Assembly: GCA_023407175.1 (NCBI GenBank)
Contig: JAEYMU010000053.1
Location: 620,001 to 684,000 of the forward strand
DNA from: Bacillota bacterium
GTDB lineage: Bacteria; Bacillota_A; Clostridia; Lachnospirales; Lachnospiraceae
DNA length: 64,000 nucleotides
Direction: 5' to 3'
Shown here one piece after another: positions 16,024 to 26,082 of this stretch. The position numbers and the translations under genes are program-made. Within the stretch, counting starts at the first letter, position 1; every line of letters begins with the position of its first letter. The notes under the pieces are model-generated. The model worked only from the letters and a program-made list of their open reading frames with translations. It was not told where the DNA came from and made no database searches.

Positions 16024-17211
16024 TCATTTTAAATCGCATGCATACTCTATATCCTTCAAGCCATGAAATTTCATAAACCGTCGAAAACATCGGTCGAGGC
16101 TGTCCGTTAGCTTCTTCGTATTCCTTACGCCTGCTTCATACCAGATATTCTTTACTCTTAAGGTGCTTGTCCTCGTATCGGATACCACCTCACACCTTCC
16201 GATAAAGCGCTCTCCCATCAGGATGGGAAGTACATAATAGCCGTACTTACGCTGCACCTCCGGTGTATAGATTTCCCATTTATAATCAAAATCAAAGAGC
16301 TCTGCGATAAGCTTCCTGTCCCAAAGCAGGTTGTCCAAAGGAGCCATCAGCTCCGTCCTTCCCTTGTGCTGTCCTTCCCCGAGAGCCTCATTAAGCAGGG
16401 TCAAATCCGAGGTAAGACAATAGAAAGCATCCTTGCAGCCCTCAACCCGGACCAGTGTGATTTTCTCTTCCTTGAGCAATTCTCCAAATACCAGACTCCG
16501 CTCCTGTGCTTTCAGGTTCCATATGTTCAGCCACGCATCCGAGGGTCTATTCCAAAGCATTCCGACTGCGCCAATTCGCCGCAGAACTCTCCATTTCAGA
16601 TGCTCAGTTTCCTCAGGATACGGGTCCGGCGCCTGTAAGAGCTCTTTGTCGATGTAATCCCTTGCCAAAGCATAATATTTGAAGGTTCCTTTTTTATGAT
16701 GGATAATCAAGTCCCCTCGAAAATAAAGGGACTCCAGTGCCGCACGGGAAAGCTTCGTAGCGCTCCAGTACCAGTTAACCTTCTCATTAAGCTCAAGCTC
16801 CTTCGAACAGAGAGGACCCTTTTTGCCGATGGCCTCAATAATCCCATCTGCCACCTTGTCCACTTCCTCCATGCCCGGACTCCACCTCCGGTGAGCCTCC
16901 CGATAGCGCTCAAAATAAGGCCAATCCGCAGTCTCCATAATTGCAAGATTCTTGTCAAAATAATCAATCAGCCTGCGGTCATGGTACAAAAGCCCGTACA
17001 GCATGGCTTTACAAAAGCCTTTTACTCTTGACTGCAGCACCAGCTCCGCATTCTTTCCGCATGCATCAATGGGATCAAACTGGATGCACCCGGCCTGGCG
17101 GACAAATTCCATAATTCCTTCCTTACCGGTAAATCTATAATCCCCCAGCAGTCCCTGCTTGATTAACAAAAAACGCCTTGCCTGCTGCTTTGTAAGCACC
17201 ATCTCTTTCAT
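16024..17211 (-). CDS. Winged-helix DNA glycosylase, YcaQ/AlkX-like
   Basis: This 395-residue protein belongs to the HTH_42 superfamily, which includes the interstrand-crosslink glycosylases AlkZ and YcaQ/AlkX. The active-site pattern Gln-hydrophobic-Asp is present as QFD at residues 44-46 (GCIQFDPIDACGKN), the form described for YcaQ rather than the QxQ of AlkZ. Tandem winged helices and a beta-barrel make up the rest. It would unhook alkylated bases, including nitrogen-mustard-type crosslinks. AGGAG stands 8 nt ahead of the ATG. The 70 nt separating it from truA leaves operon membership uncertain. Confidence 0.78.
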   Translation of the reverse strand: MKEMVLTKQQARRFLLIKQGLLGDYRFTGKEGIMEFVRQAGCIQFDPIDACGKNAELVLQSRVKGFCKAMLYGLLYHDRRLIDYFDKNLAIMETADWPYFERYREAHRRWSPGMEEVDKVADGIIEAIGKKGPLCSKELELNEKVNWYWSATKLSRAALESLYFRGDLIIHHKKGTFKYYALARDYIDKELLQAPDPYPEETEHLKWRVLRRIGAVGMLWNRPSDAWLNIWNLKAQERSLVFGELLKEEKITLVRVEGCKDAFYCLTSDLTLLNEALGEGQHKGRTELMAPLDNLLWDRKLIAELFDFDYKWEIYTPEVQRKYGYYVLPILMGERFIGRCEVVSDTRTSTLRVKNIWYEAGVRNTKKLTDSLDRCFRRFMKFHGLKDIEYACDLK

Positions 17212-17283
17212 AAATTAATCTCCTGTCTGCCTTCATCATACCACAGAGCAGATATTTCCTCAACCGAACATGAGATTAATTTT

Positions 17284-18021
17284 TTAATAAGAGATCTTCT
17301 CCAAATACAGCCCGCAGGCCTCTGCCAGATTACCCGTCCGTCCTCTGTCCTTTTCTGCTAATATGGCAGGTACCGAGTCCTCCTTCAATCTTCCGAGACC
17401 GATATCAATTAACGTCCCCACAATCCATCTTGCCATATTATATAAAAATGCGTCTCCACGAAGCCTGATCTCCAGCAGACCATCCCTTTCTATGAAGGTA
17501 ATCTCATAAATCTCCCGAACCATTGATTTCTTCTTTGATTTTGCATTGGAAAAGGCGGTAAAATCATGCTTTCCCACAAAATACGGCGCCGCCTTCTCCA
17601 TAGAAACAAGATTAAGCTTCTCCTGCACATGCATACTGTATTTTCTCAGGAACGGATTACTGTACTCCCTGTTCCATATCCTATAGAGATAGGTCTTATC
17701 CTTTGCCAGATATCTGGAATGAAAATTCTCCGAAACAGCCATAACATCGGTAATACTGATGTCCTGCGGAAGATAATGGTTCAGATATTCCTTAATCCGA
17801 CCTGCCTCCAGGGCCCTCTCCGTCTTAAAATTAGCAATCTGGGCAAGGGCATGCACTCCGGCATCCGTTCTGCTGCAGCCGGTAATTTCAACTGTATTTC
17901 CAAGCAGCTGTTCCAGCACCTTCTCTATCCTGTCCTGAATTGTATTCTCTTTGCCGCCGAGCCGTTGCCAGCCCTTATAACGGCTCCCGTCGTATTGGAT
18001 TGTCAGCTTATAGTTATACAT
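17284..18021 (-). CDS. truA: tRNA pseudouridine synthase A
   Basis: The 245-residue enzyme converts U38-U40 of the tRNA anticodon stem-loop to pseudouridine. The catalytic Asp53 lies in GCSRTDAGVHA, and KLTIQYDGSRYKGWQ and the C-terminal FLYNMARWIVGTLIDIGLG are family motifs. I used the ATG at 18021 behind AGGAAGGATAAGGG; the codon ahead of it is TTG. It is 37 nt downstream of the aldo/keto reductase gene and probably cotranscribed. Clostridia often carry a second truA in the ribosomal protein cluster, so this may be a paralogue. Confidence 0.9.
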   Translation of the reverse strand: MYNYKLTIQYDGSRYKGWQRLGGKENTIQDRIEKVLEQLLGNTVEITGCSRTDAGVHALAQIANFKTERALEAGRIKEYLNHYLPQDISITDVMAVSENFHSRYLAKDKTYLYRIWNREYSNPFLRKYSMHVQEKLNLVSMEKAAPYFVGKHDFTAFSNAKSKKKSMVREIYEITFIERDGLLEIRLRGDAFLYNMARWIVGTLIDIGLGRLKEDSVPAILAEKDRGRTGNLAEACGLYLEKISY

Positions 18022-18058
18022 CAAGTCCCTTATCCTTCCTTTGATCAGTCAAAGCCGG

Positions 18059-19066
18059 TTATAGAAAACTCTTATAATCTGCCCAGTTTTCCTTAAGAAG
18101 CTTTGGCGTATCAAGACCATAAGGGCAATGCTTCTTACAGTGGTTGCAGTTAATACAATCATCAATCCGTTTCATCTTTTCCTTCCAGTCATCATTTAAA
18201 TATACCGATACCGGGGCGCGGCGTATCATTAAGGACATTCGGGCAGAGGTCGGGATATCAATTTCAGCCGGACAGGGCAGGCAATAGCCGCAGCCCCGGC
18301 AAAAGTCCTTGCCAAGCTCCTTCCGGTCCCGCTCTATCACTGCCTCCAGCTCTTCATTTAATACAGGAGGGTTCTTGATATATGCAATAAACTCGTCAAG
18401 CTCATTCTCTCTTTGTACACCCCAGATCGGAAGTACCTGCTCAAATTGTGCCAGATAGGCATAGGCTGCGGCCGAGCTTTGGATCAGTCCGCCGGACAGG
18501 GCCTTCATTGCAATAAAGCCAATTCCCTTCTCCTCGCACAGTTTGACCAGCTCCAGCTCCTTTTGTGTCGCCAAATAGCTGAAGGGAAACTGGATCGTCT
18601 CATACAGACCGGACTGTGCGGCTTCGATTGCAACCGGAAGTCTGTGGTTTGTAATACCGATATGGCGGATCAGACCTTTCGCCTTTGCCGCAAGCATCTC
18701 CTCATAAAGTCCCGAACCGTCTCCCGGCTTTGGACAGAAGGGAGGATTATGAAACTGATAGATATCAATATAATCCGTCCTCAGCATTCGAAGAGAATTT
18801 TCAAGCTGCTCCCTGAAATCCTCCGGCTTAGTTGCCATCGTCTTTGTGGCAATGTATATCTTTTCTCTTACATCACTTAACGCGTATCCGATTTTTTCTT
18901 CACTGTCCGTATAAAATCTTGCACTGTCGAAGAAGGTAATTCCGCTTTGATATGCCTTCCTAAGAAGGTGCGCCGCCTCATCTTGGCCAATCCTCTGGAT
19001 GGGAAGTGCTCCAAAGCCGTTCTTATTTACTTTAATGCCTGTTTTGCCAAGCTGCAGCTCAACCAT
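18059..19066 (-). CDS. Aldo/keto reductase with C-terminal 4Fe-4S ferredoxin-like domain
   Basis: Residues 1 to about 250 form the TIM-barrel reductase with the tetrad pieces FDSARFYTDSEEKIG (Asp47, Tyr52), the Lys of IATKTM and the His of IYQFHNPP. The C-terminal ~85 residues contain CRGCGYCLPCP and CINCNHCKKHCP, two 4Fe-4S cluster motifs, giving an electron-transferring oxidoreductase typical of anaerobes. GGAGG is 7 nt ahead of the ATG at 19066. Substrate unknown. Confidence 0.85.
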   Translation of the reverse strand: MVELQLGKTGIKVNKNGFGALPIQRIGQDEAAHLLRKAYQSGITFFDSARFYTDSEEKIGYALSDVREKIYIATKTMATKPEDFREQLENSLRMLRTDYIDIYQFHNPPFCPKPGDGSGLYEEMLAAKAKGLIRHIGITNHRLPVAIEAAQSGLYETIQFPFSYLATQKELELVKLCEEKGIGFIAMKALSGGLIQSSAAAYAYLAQFEQVLPIWGVQRENELDEFIAYIKNPPVLNEELEAVIERDRKELGKDFCRGCGYCLPCPAEIDIPTSARMSLMIRRAPVSVYLNDDWKEKMKRIDDCINCNHCKKHCPYGLDTPKLLKENWADYKSFL

Positions 19067-19114
19067 AGCATATCCTCCGTGCTGCCGCTTGGGGCAGCTC
19101 ATACATGATAAAAA

Positions 19115-21391
19115 TTATTCACTTAGATTATCCCAATCTACTTCCAATGGACTAATAATAACACTATTCGTGTCAGATTTAAAGTAGGAAATCCACTCCG
19201 GCTGATCGGGACGGGAGGAGGATGGTTCACCCAGCTCCGCATAGTCTCCGTAATCGCCGCGAACGATGGTAATTCCGTTCAGTGCCCACCATTCCTCATC
19301 GGTAAGCCGTTTATCACTGGTAAATTCATAGAAGGAATATACCGGTCCTCTTGCCAGATACAGCTTTCCGCCCGCCGGAACCACAACATAAATTTCATCA
19401 AAGTACCCCGTACCGACAGTCAGATAGGAATTCAAACAGGTTGATATATCAGTTACCACCATATCACTGAAATCATTGGAGAAATCATTGTCCTCTGCGG
19501 CCCCACTATTGAATTTATACTGAATATTCTCTATCGTGCCGCCAATCAACCGCAGCTCCCTTTTTTCCTCATCATTTAACGCTTCATTCTTTAATTCCTT
19601 TACCGAGCAGTCAAGTAAAAGCTCCAGAAGCTCCTTATAGCTTTGTGCACTTTCGGAAAGACTTTCATTCATCATACCCTTCTTTTGCAGGAGGGAGACG
19701 GTATACTCCGTCAGATAGAGCAGCTTACTGTACAACTCGACATCCGGCTCAACATAATGCTCGGCAGCGTTTGCCATCGGCCCGCCCCCTTCTGCTGCTG
19801 CCTGCTTTCCATACAGCACCGAATCATGCTTTAACTCCGTATAGCTTCCCAGGGCAGTATTCAGAGACTTATACTTCCAGGCCTTAGTGGTCATAAAGAA
19901 GGGCATTCCGGAATTTGTTCCATATTCTTCGGTTGTTGATTGCAGAGCCCAAAGCCAGCCGGTATAAAGATTTGACTTCCAGTAGTCCTGTGTCAGGGCC
20001 TCCGCCTTATCCTTAAGCTGATTGTATTTATCCGTATAGGCAGGCCATGCTTCCTGGGGCTTATAGAAACCCTGCAGCAGCTCCTCCGCCGCAGAGCTTC
20101 CCAGAACCCCCATAACGTCCAAGGAGGAGGGTATGGGCCTGTTTCTATTGTCGATCAGCTTTTGCAATATCTCGCTGTCCAGTGTATACCTCTGCCCCAT
20201 GAACCTGAATTGCTTGCCGGTGGGTGAGTCAAGCAGCTCAAAGCTCGCCGCTATCTGCGGCTCCGGTAAAGCCTTCACCGCCAAAGCAAGCTTCTCCTGA
20301 TAAGCCTCGTCATTAAAAATGTCAGGGTCATCACTATCTCCATATACGCTTATGCGAAGACCGTTCATGTCAAATACATTGACATCATCAGAGTCCCCTA
20401 CATACTGGGTTGTAGGCTGGTAGATGTCCGCCCACAGCTTTGCATTACAGGTCTCCCCGGAATCTGCAAAAGCAGTAAAGGAAACCAGAAGTGCACGGTA
20501 AATATTATCATAAAGCAGGGTGCCGTTCTCCACAAAGGCATAGGGAGCTGTTCCAAACCACATCATCGTCTTAAAATATCGGCCAAGCTCCTCACTCCTT
20601 GTGTAATGGCCCCTTACGGTAAATTGGGAATAATCATAATCCGTACCAAAGAGCGGGGATTTCTGATAGCCAGCAGCAGCCTGGCACAACTCATATTCCT
20701 GCTTTGCCGTGTCAAGGAGCCTTTGGTCCACCTCCTGTGTTATATCAACAGACTGGGTAAATAGCATCCGGGCCACAAGAAAGTAAACAATGTTTTGCTC
20801 CTGCAGCGTCTTAAGCTCCCCATCCGAAAGCTCCTTCCACAAAAGAATGGAATTTGCAAGCATTTGCTTTGTCAATAGCTCCAAATCCTCATACAGGTAA
20901 TTTGACTCAATACTCATCAGAGACTTGTCGTAAAATTGATGGTACAGATGAAGCATGCTGTCCGAGGTGACAAAATTGGGCACTGCCTTATACTCATTAT
21001 CATCATAGACATAATATACTCTGGTACGGCCGGAGGGTACTACAACGAAGCCATTCGTTACCAGCATATTGATTTGTTTTTTCGTAAAGCCCGAAAACTG
21101 ATCAATATTCTCAATATTGGATAAATCCTTCGCTATGGTATAGGACGGCACCTTGGCCTCATAGGACGGTACCTCATAATCCGTCTCCAGAGTATCAAGC
21201 GTCTGCACCATAGACCACTCCGCATTCAGGGTCAGCAGCTTATTTGTAACCGTTTCCTTTGCAGTATCCGGCGCGGGACTTGCCGTAATACCGGCAGTAA
21301 TATCATCCGCGGCGTTCCCCTGCTTCTCTCCTTTGTGACAGCCTGTGAATAGCAGACACAGGCATAATAAAACCGCAACAAGCTTTTTCAT
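19115..21391 (-). CDS. DUF3160 lipoprotein
   Basis: A 758-residue protein with lipobox LLFTGC and a short acidic spacer, followed by a long DUF3160 domain. Typical stretches are FSGFTKKQINMLVTNGFVV, FVTSDSMLHLYHQFYDK and MMWFGTAPYAFVENG. DUF3160 proteins occur on the surface of many Clostridia and archaea, with no known function. GGGAGG precedes the ATG. Two further exported or membrane proteins lie directly upstream on the same strand, 74 and 97 nt apart, and may act with it. Confidence 0.8.
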   Translation of the reverse strand: MKKLVAVLLCLCLLFTGCHKGEKQGNAADDITAGITASPAPDTAKETVTNKLLTLNAEWSMVQTLDTLETDYEVPSYEAKVPSYTIAKDLSNIENIDQFSGFTKKQINMLVTNGFVVVPSGRTRVYYVYDDNEYKAVPNFVTSDSMLHLYHQFYDKSLMSIESNYLYEDLELLTKQMLANSILLWKELSDGELKTLQEQNIVYFLVARMLFTQSVDITQEVDQRLLDTAKQEYELCQAAAGYQKSPLFGTDYDYSQFTVRGHYTRSEELGRYFKTMMWFGTAPYAFVENGTLLYDNIYRALLVSFTAFADSGETCNAKLWADIYQPTTQYVGDSDDVNVFDMNGLRISVYGDSDDPDIFNDEAYQEKLALAVKALPEPQIAASFELLDSPTGKQFRFMGQRYTLDSEILQKLIDNRNRPIPSSLDVMGVLGSSAAEELLQGFYKPQEAWPAYTDKYNQLKDKAEALTQDYWKSNLYTGWLWALQSTTEEYGTNSGMPFFMTTKAWKYKSLNTALGSYTELKHDSVLYGKQAAAEGGGPMANAAEHYVEPDVELYSKLLYLTEYTVSLLQKKGMMNESLSESAQSYKELLELLLDCSVKELKNEALNDEEKRELRLIGGTIENIQYKFNSGAAEDNDFSNDFSDMVVTDISTCLNSYLTVGTGYFDEIYVVVPAGGKLYLARGPVYSFYEFTSDKRLTDEEWWALNGITIVRGDYGDYAELGEPSSSRPDQPEWISYFKSDTNSVIISPLEVDWDNLSE

Positions 21392-21465
21392 AAATTATTT
21401 CCTCCCTATGATACGCAATAGCTACACATGGACAGCAGATCTGCTGTTCATATTTCCCGCACAAT

Positions 21466-23763
21466 TTAATCCGCCATATTCAGATAGAGCAGAATATCAC
21501 TTAAATTTGCCTCACCGGCCGGCAGCGTAACCTCATAGCCGTCATGCAGATAAAACCAGCCGACTGTTCCGTTTTCTGTAGTAACCTCAATCCAGTTCTT
21601 ATCATCTGTTGCTGTCAGTATCAGAGCTTCTCCCTTCTTTACCATAACAGAACCGGAGTTCTTATCCGGTTTTTGAAACAGCTCCAGCTCCTTCTGAGCA
21701 TAATTAATATGATCTCCCAAGCCTTTATAGTAGGTATAATAGAAATCACGGGGCTCTTCCTCTAAGTAATCTTCATCATTCAATTTCCAGACTGCACTCG
21801 TCCACCAGGTTTGTAATATGTGAAGCCGTTTACTGGCTGTAATATTTCCATTCCCATCGGTTGAAAATGCTGTATTTGAAGGAAAACCCGTGACACTTCC
21901 GCAGTATAACAGCTCTTTTCCTGTATATCGAAAAATATATGTTACCGGATCGGAGCTTAATCCCTCGTCAAGAATCGCAAGCTCACGGCAGGAATCTCCT
22001 GCCACCAAATCAAGGATATAATATCCAATCCTGCTGCAATCAGCCAGCGATACGCCAAATTTATCCTCCAGATATTGGTAATCATATTCTGTTCCATTGA
22101 TCATGAGGTTCGGCACCTGATAATCAAAACCATTGTCATTATTCTGATATGTCTCAATCCTATAGGTTACCGTATCTGCCAATTTGTCCCCATCCAAATC
22201 CAAACAGGCTTCCTCTCCGATTTCCATACGGACAGGATCTGCTGTGTACATATCCGTGATCTTCCATTGCCCCTCATTATATTCCAATTTCCAAGATACG
22301 CTTTTTGCACACCACTTATCCCCCAGATAGGAGCGCAGCAGAAAAGCCTTCTTATTCCCCTCTCCGGTATCAGCAAGCTGCATCTCACTGGCCTGATAGC
22401 TCTGCAGTATTCCCTCGGTATTCGGATAATACAGGTGTTCCATCTCATTATCTGTTTCTCCGCTGTCATAGGTATAAATTTCCGTTGTTATCAATGTCTC
22501 ATAACCGGAATCCGGCTGATAGACACTTACTCTGCTGTCACCTGCCTTCTTCATAATCAGGGGCAGGTACAGCATTCCGTCAACCCTGCCGTTGACATCA
22601 GGCTCCCCGTAATACGGGATTTCCATCCTCTCATAGATTCCGTTTTTCTTTGTATAGACGGATAAATATAGATTGACACATTTTGTACTGGTAGAAAACT
22701 GTTCAAAAAGGATTTCCTTCTCACCGTCGCCGGTCAGCTCTGCCGTCTCTGTCTTGAAGAATATTCCCTGGCCCGCATCCGTAAGCAGCAGCTTCGTCCC
22801 GCTGCCAAAGTAAAGATAGAAGGAGGCTTCCTGTGTATCGCTGTCATATTGCCGATAAACACGGTCCAGCAGCCCGTCACCGTCATAATCGGCTCTTGGA
22901 TTGCCCTCCGCATAGCGAGGATGAATATCCAGGTAACCCGTATATTCATAATCACTTCCGTCGTCCTGACAGATATTTACCAGTTCTTCCTCCCAGAGCT
23001 CATATTCCTTTGTACTGTCATGATACAGATAGGTTCTTGTACAATTCTGTGACGTTGTCAGCTCACCATAGGAATTTGCATATTCCTCCTCCGGATAGCC
23101 GGTATAGGTAAGTATTATCCCCCGCAGCACGATGTCCGTATAGCCATCCTGATTGACATCCGTATATTCAGCCGTCAGCCTTCCGTCATAGTATATCCTG
23201 GATTTCATATAATCATAGCCATCCTCATTAACCAGGGCCATCGCCTCGTAATGCCGGTCAACAGCACCGTCAATCGTATATGTTTTGTCAGCCTCCCCGT
23301 CCAGAGGAAAAAGCATCAGACAGCCGTTGCCCATGTGGGATGCACTGTAAACCGCCGCATAATTTTCTCCCGACAGCTTTACAATATCATAGGAAAAAAG
23401 CTCTGCATTCCCGCTGCCGCAGGCAGTGACCTTCGTAACATTCCCCTGCTCATCGCATTGAATATGATACAGCGCGCAGTCCCAAAAGCCTGCAGCCTGC
23501 TCAAACAGAAAATTATACTCCTTATCCCCGGACATCTTCGTCTGTAATGTGAACAAGTCATACTCCTTCGTTTCTTCGAAGAGACTGTCATTGCCCCAGT
23601 CAACCGCTTTTTCCAGTAAAGTCTTATCTTCACCGGTTATAAGTGCCGTATTCTCTACTTTCTTAGAGGAGGAACAGGCTACTGTCAGAGACATTAATAC
23701 AGCCAGTAGCATCCATACCAGAATATAACCGCTCTTTCTTAAAGATAGTTCTTTTCTTCTCAT
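21466..23763 (-). CDS. VCBS-repeat lipoprotein with C-terminal SH3 domain
   Basis: The 765-residue product has a lipobox (LTVACSSS), then several Asp-rich loops of the FG-GAP/VCBS kind (DVNQDGYTDIVLRG, DYDGDGLLDRVY, DLDGDKLADTVTY) that bind calcium in integrin-like propellers. The last ~75 residues (KPDKNSGSVMVKKGEALILTATDDKNWIEV) form a bacterial SH3 domain, often a cell-wall binder. I see no catalytic motif. The ATG is preceded by GGAGG at 10 nt. The pairing of propeller and SH3 suggests a wall-associated binding protein. Confidence 0.7.
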   Translation of the reverse strand: MRRKELSLRKSGYILVWMLLAVLMSLTVACSSSKKVENTALITGEDKTLLEKAVDWGNDSLFEETKEYDLFTLQTKMSGDKEYNFLFEQAAGFWDCALYHIQCDEQGNVTKVTACGSGNAELFSYDIVKLSGENYAAVYSASHMGNGCLMLFPLDGEADKTYTIDGAVDRHYEAMALVNEDGYDYMKSRIYYDGRLTAEYTDVNQDGYTDIVLRGIILTYTGYPEEEYANSYGELTTSQNCTRTYLYHDSTKEYELWEEELVNICQDDGSDYEYTGYLDIHPRYAEGNPRADYDGDGLLDRVYRQYDSDTQEASFYLYFGSGTKLLLTDAGQGIFFKTETAELTGDGEKEILFEQFSTSTKCVNLYLSVYTKKNGIYERMEIPYYGEPDVNGRVDGMLYLPLIMKKAGDSRVSVYQPDSGYETLITTEIYTYDSGETDNEMEHLYYPNTEGILQSYQASEMQLADTGEGNKKAFLLRSYLGDKWCAKSVSWKLEYNEGQWKITDMYTADPVRMEIGEEACLDLDGDKLADTVTYRIETYQNNDNGFDYQVPNLMINGTEYDYQYLEDKFGVSLADCSRIGYYILDLVAGDSCRELAILDEGLSSDPVTYIFRYTGKELLYCGSVTGFPSNTAFSTDGNGNITASKRLHILQTWWTSAVWKLNDEDYLEEEPRDFYYTYYKGLGDHINYAQKELELFQKPDKNSGSVMVKKGEALILTATDDKNWIEVTTENGTVGWFYLHDGYEVTLPAGEANLSDILLYLNMAD

Positions 23764-23860
23764 TCCTTTCTATCCTCCCTGTCCCCTATATAACCTGCTT
23801 TTATTTGATTCCGTTCTGCGTAATATCTTTACTCCGCTTTTCTATGCCCTATGAATCTTT

Positions 23861-24706
23861 TTACTCAATTGCTTCTGTCAGCTTTTTGCTGCATACCGCT
23901 AAAATTGCAGTCCGTTCCTTTCCATTCGTCTTGTAAACCATACAAATCCGGCCTTCTTCCGGAATGGAGATCGCTGTAATATCCTCATAATCATTACTTT
24001 CCATAAGCATCAGAAAGCCAAAATCATACCAATAATACATACTGACCCGCTCTCCGGCCTCCGTCCTTCTTATAAATGCTATTTCATCGCCCGGTACGGG
24101 AGCAAAATCTCCTGTAGTAAAGTCCTCCCAGTCGCCTGCGATCTGCGAACCGGTCCATTTTTTCACTAGCATCCCATTTGTATAGTTAAAGACAAATAGC
24201 CGGTTCTTCTTCGTTTTATCAAAACGCACCGTTTTACACACTGCGGTGACAAGCTCCTTTTCTCCATCCCCATCAATATCAGCCAGCTCAATTTTCCAGG
24301 GCTTTAAATCCTCAAAGTCATTTTCATAGACACATTCCCAGCCCTCTTCCCCGTTCCGGTAAAAAACCATCAGGGTATCTCCATAACCCATACTTCCGGT
24401 CTTGCTCGTAATCGCATAGGCTGTGGAATCATCAACAGCCGTATCGATCATAACCTCGTCCTTCTCCAGGGAGGCCTCTAAAACCCTCCTGGGATCTGCC
24501 ATATCCGGTCCTGTTGACCTGTAACATAAAAAAATGGCTGCTGCGGACAAGAGAAGCAATATCACTATCCTTCGAACCGCTTTCCCCTTAGTCATTGCAA
24601 ATGTCTGCTGCCATGCAGCAGCCTCCCTGTAGAATTCTTCCAGGTATTGCAGGGCTGTACTGCTGCATATATACCCCTGCTCCCGAAAATACCAATACAT
24701 TTCCAT
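23861..24706 (-). CDS. Membrane-anchored protein with FG-GAP/VCBS-like repeats
   Basis: The 281-residue protein has a short cytosolic N-terminus, one membrane helix (about residues 45-65, RRIVILLLLSAAAIFLCYR) and an extracellular part with Asp-rich loops such as LADIDGDGEKELV. I chose the ATG at 24706 because GGAAGG is 6 nt ahead; a longer frame from 24745 has no ribosome-binding site. It is probably the first gene of the group 24706-19115. Function unknown. Confidence 0.6.
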   Translation of the reverse strand: MEMYWYFREQGYICSSTALQYLEEFYREAAAWQQTFAMTKGKAVRRIVILLLLSAAAIFLCYRSTGPDMADPRRVLEASLEKDEVMIDTAVDDSTAYAITSKTGSMGYGDTLMVFYRNGEEGWECVYENDFEDLKPWKIELADIDGDGEKELVTAVCKTVRFDKTKKNRLFVFNYTNGMLVKKWTGSQIAGDWEDFTTGDFAPVPGDEIAFIRRTEAGERVSMYYWYDFGFLMLMESNDYEDITAISIPEEGRICMVYKTNGKERTAILAVCSKKLTEAIE

Positions 24707-24745
24707 TATATACCTTCCAATGACCTGTCGCAATGTCAGAGACAT

Positions 24746-25016
24746 TAATTCTTTATTAAGATATTTTTACATTTTAACGTAAAAAGGGTCCCCGAAGCTT
24801 GCCGGGAACTCTTTGTTCTTATAAATTTGAATTTATTTGCCGCAGTATATTGTGCCTCTTCTTTGAATAACTCTGTTCTCCTGCAATATACTATTGAATA
24901 TGAACCGTCGCATGGCATACAAAAATATCAAATAAGAGCACAATTATCTGCCATGCGCCAAAAGGAAGCTACGAGGGGGGAATTTATTCCTTTCCCCGGC
25001 AGAAATGGGGTATATT
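24746..25016. other. Divergent intergenic region with two hairpins
   Basis: A 10-bp hairpin with one mismatch lies at about 24785-24812 (AGGGTCCCC pairing with GGGAACTCT). CGCATGGCA (24909-24917) pairs with TGCCATGCG (24949-24957). A frame at 24827-25051 has no ribosome-binding site and overlaps the phosphoesterase gene, so I do not call it. No promoter is convincing. Confidence 0.4.
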
Positions 25017-25952
25017 ATGAAGACGAACAGCCGTTTAACGAGAGCCTATGAAAATGCAAAAACCATATACTTTGACAAAAGCTCCAAATATATATTTTTC
25101 AGTGATATGCACCGGGGAGATGACAGCGTATCGGATGAATTCACAAGAAATCAAACCGTTTTTATCCACGCACTTAACTATTATTACAAGGAGGGCTATA
25201 CCTATATTGAGGTGGGCGACGGAGATGAGCTGTGGGAGTATAAGGAGTTTAAGCATATCCGGCTGGCCCATACGGATGTTTTCATTGTTATAAAGAAATT
25301 TTATGATGCAAACCGTTTTATCATGCTCTATGGAAACCATAATATCTATCTGAAATCTCCGCATTTTGTACGGGATAATTACTTTACCTACTATGATGAA
25401 TATAACCAGGAGCGTGTTGAATTATTTCGAAATCTGAAGCCGCAGGAGGCAGTAATTCTTAAGTGCCGGGAAACCGGACAGGAAATATTCGTAGTACACG
25501 GCCACCAGGGAGATTTTATTAACGATCAGTGCTGGCGTCTATCCATGCTGTTACTGCGGTATTTCTGGCGTTTTATGCACATCGTCGGCTTTGAAAATCC
25601 CGCCAGTCCTGCACGTAATCTGTATAAACGGCACAAGGTCGAACGGATGTATAATAAATGGATTGAGAAGAATAAAATGATGCTGATCTGCGGCCACACC
25701 CACCGGCCCAAATTTCCGAAGACAGATGACCTTCCCTACTTTAATACCGGCTGCTGCATCCGTACCCGTGGTTTGTCCGGTATCGAGATCATCGGCGGCA
25801 AAATCCTTATGGTGGACTGGAGAGTTTCAGCAGACGAGCATGGCTGCCTTCGGATGCTCCGTACCGTAGTGCGCGGGCCGGAGCCGATTGAGAAATATGA
25901 CTGTAAGAATCATCCCTACTCGGTGCATTGCCAGAGCTGTGACGACGAATAG
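25017..25952 (+). CDS. Metallophosphoesterase (calcineurin-like)
   Basis: The 311-residue cytosolic protein shows the metal-ligand ladder of the family: FSDMHRGD (for the usual DxH), GDGDELWE (GD), YGNHNIYL (GNH), VVHGHQGD and CGHTHRPKF (GHxH). It is therefore likely an active dinuclear phosphodiesterase. The region ISMxxx resembles UDP-2,3-diacylglucosamine hydrolase-type members only loosely, so no substrate is given. The C-terminus carries a short Cys/His-rich tail (CKNHPYSVHCQSC). GGGG is 8 nt before the ATG. Confidence 0.82.
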   Translation: MKTNSRLTRAYENAKTIYFDKSSKYIFFSDMHRGDDSVSDEFTRNQTVFIHALNYYYKEGYTYIEVGDGDELWEYKEFKHIRLAHTDVFIVIKKFYDANRFIMLYGNHNIYLKSPHFVRDNYFTYYDEYNQERVELFRNLKPQEAVILKCRETGQEIFVVHGHQGDFINDQCWRLSMLLLRYFWRFMHIVGFENPASPARNLYKRHKVERMYNKWIEKNKMMLICGHTHRPKFPKTDDLPYFNTGCCIRTRGLSGIEIIGGKILMVDWRVSADEHGCLRMLRTVVRGPEPIEKYDCKNHPYSVHCQSCDDE

Positions 25953-26082
25953 ACTACAGAAAATTCTTTAAGCAGACTTTACGGTAAATTAATCTATTTA
26001 TAAAATCGCCGCTCCAAGGGCAATCTATTCATTGGAGCTGATTAGATTTTGAACTGCCTGACGGGCAGAATGGAGGTCATTT

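Noticed and set aside
24827..25051. 74-codon frame ahead of the phosphoesterase gene
   Set aside because: No ribosome-binding site, includes a hairpin and overlaps the phosphoesterase start in another frame.
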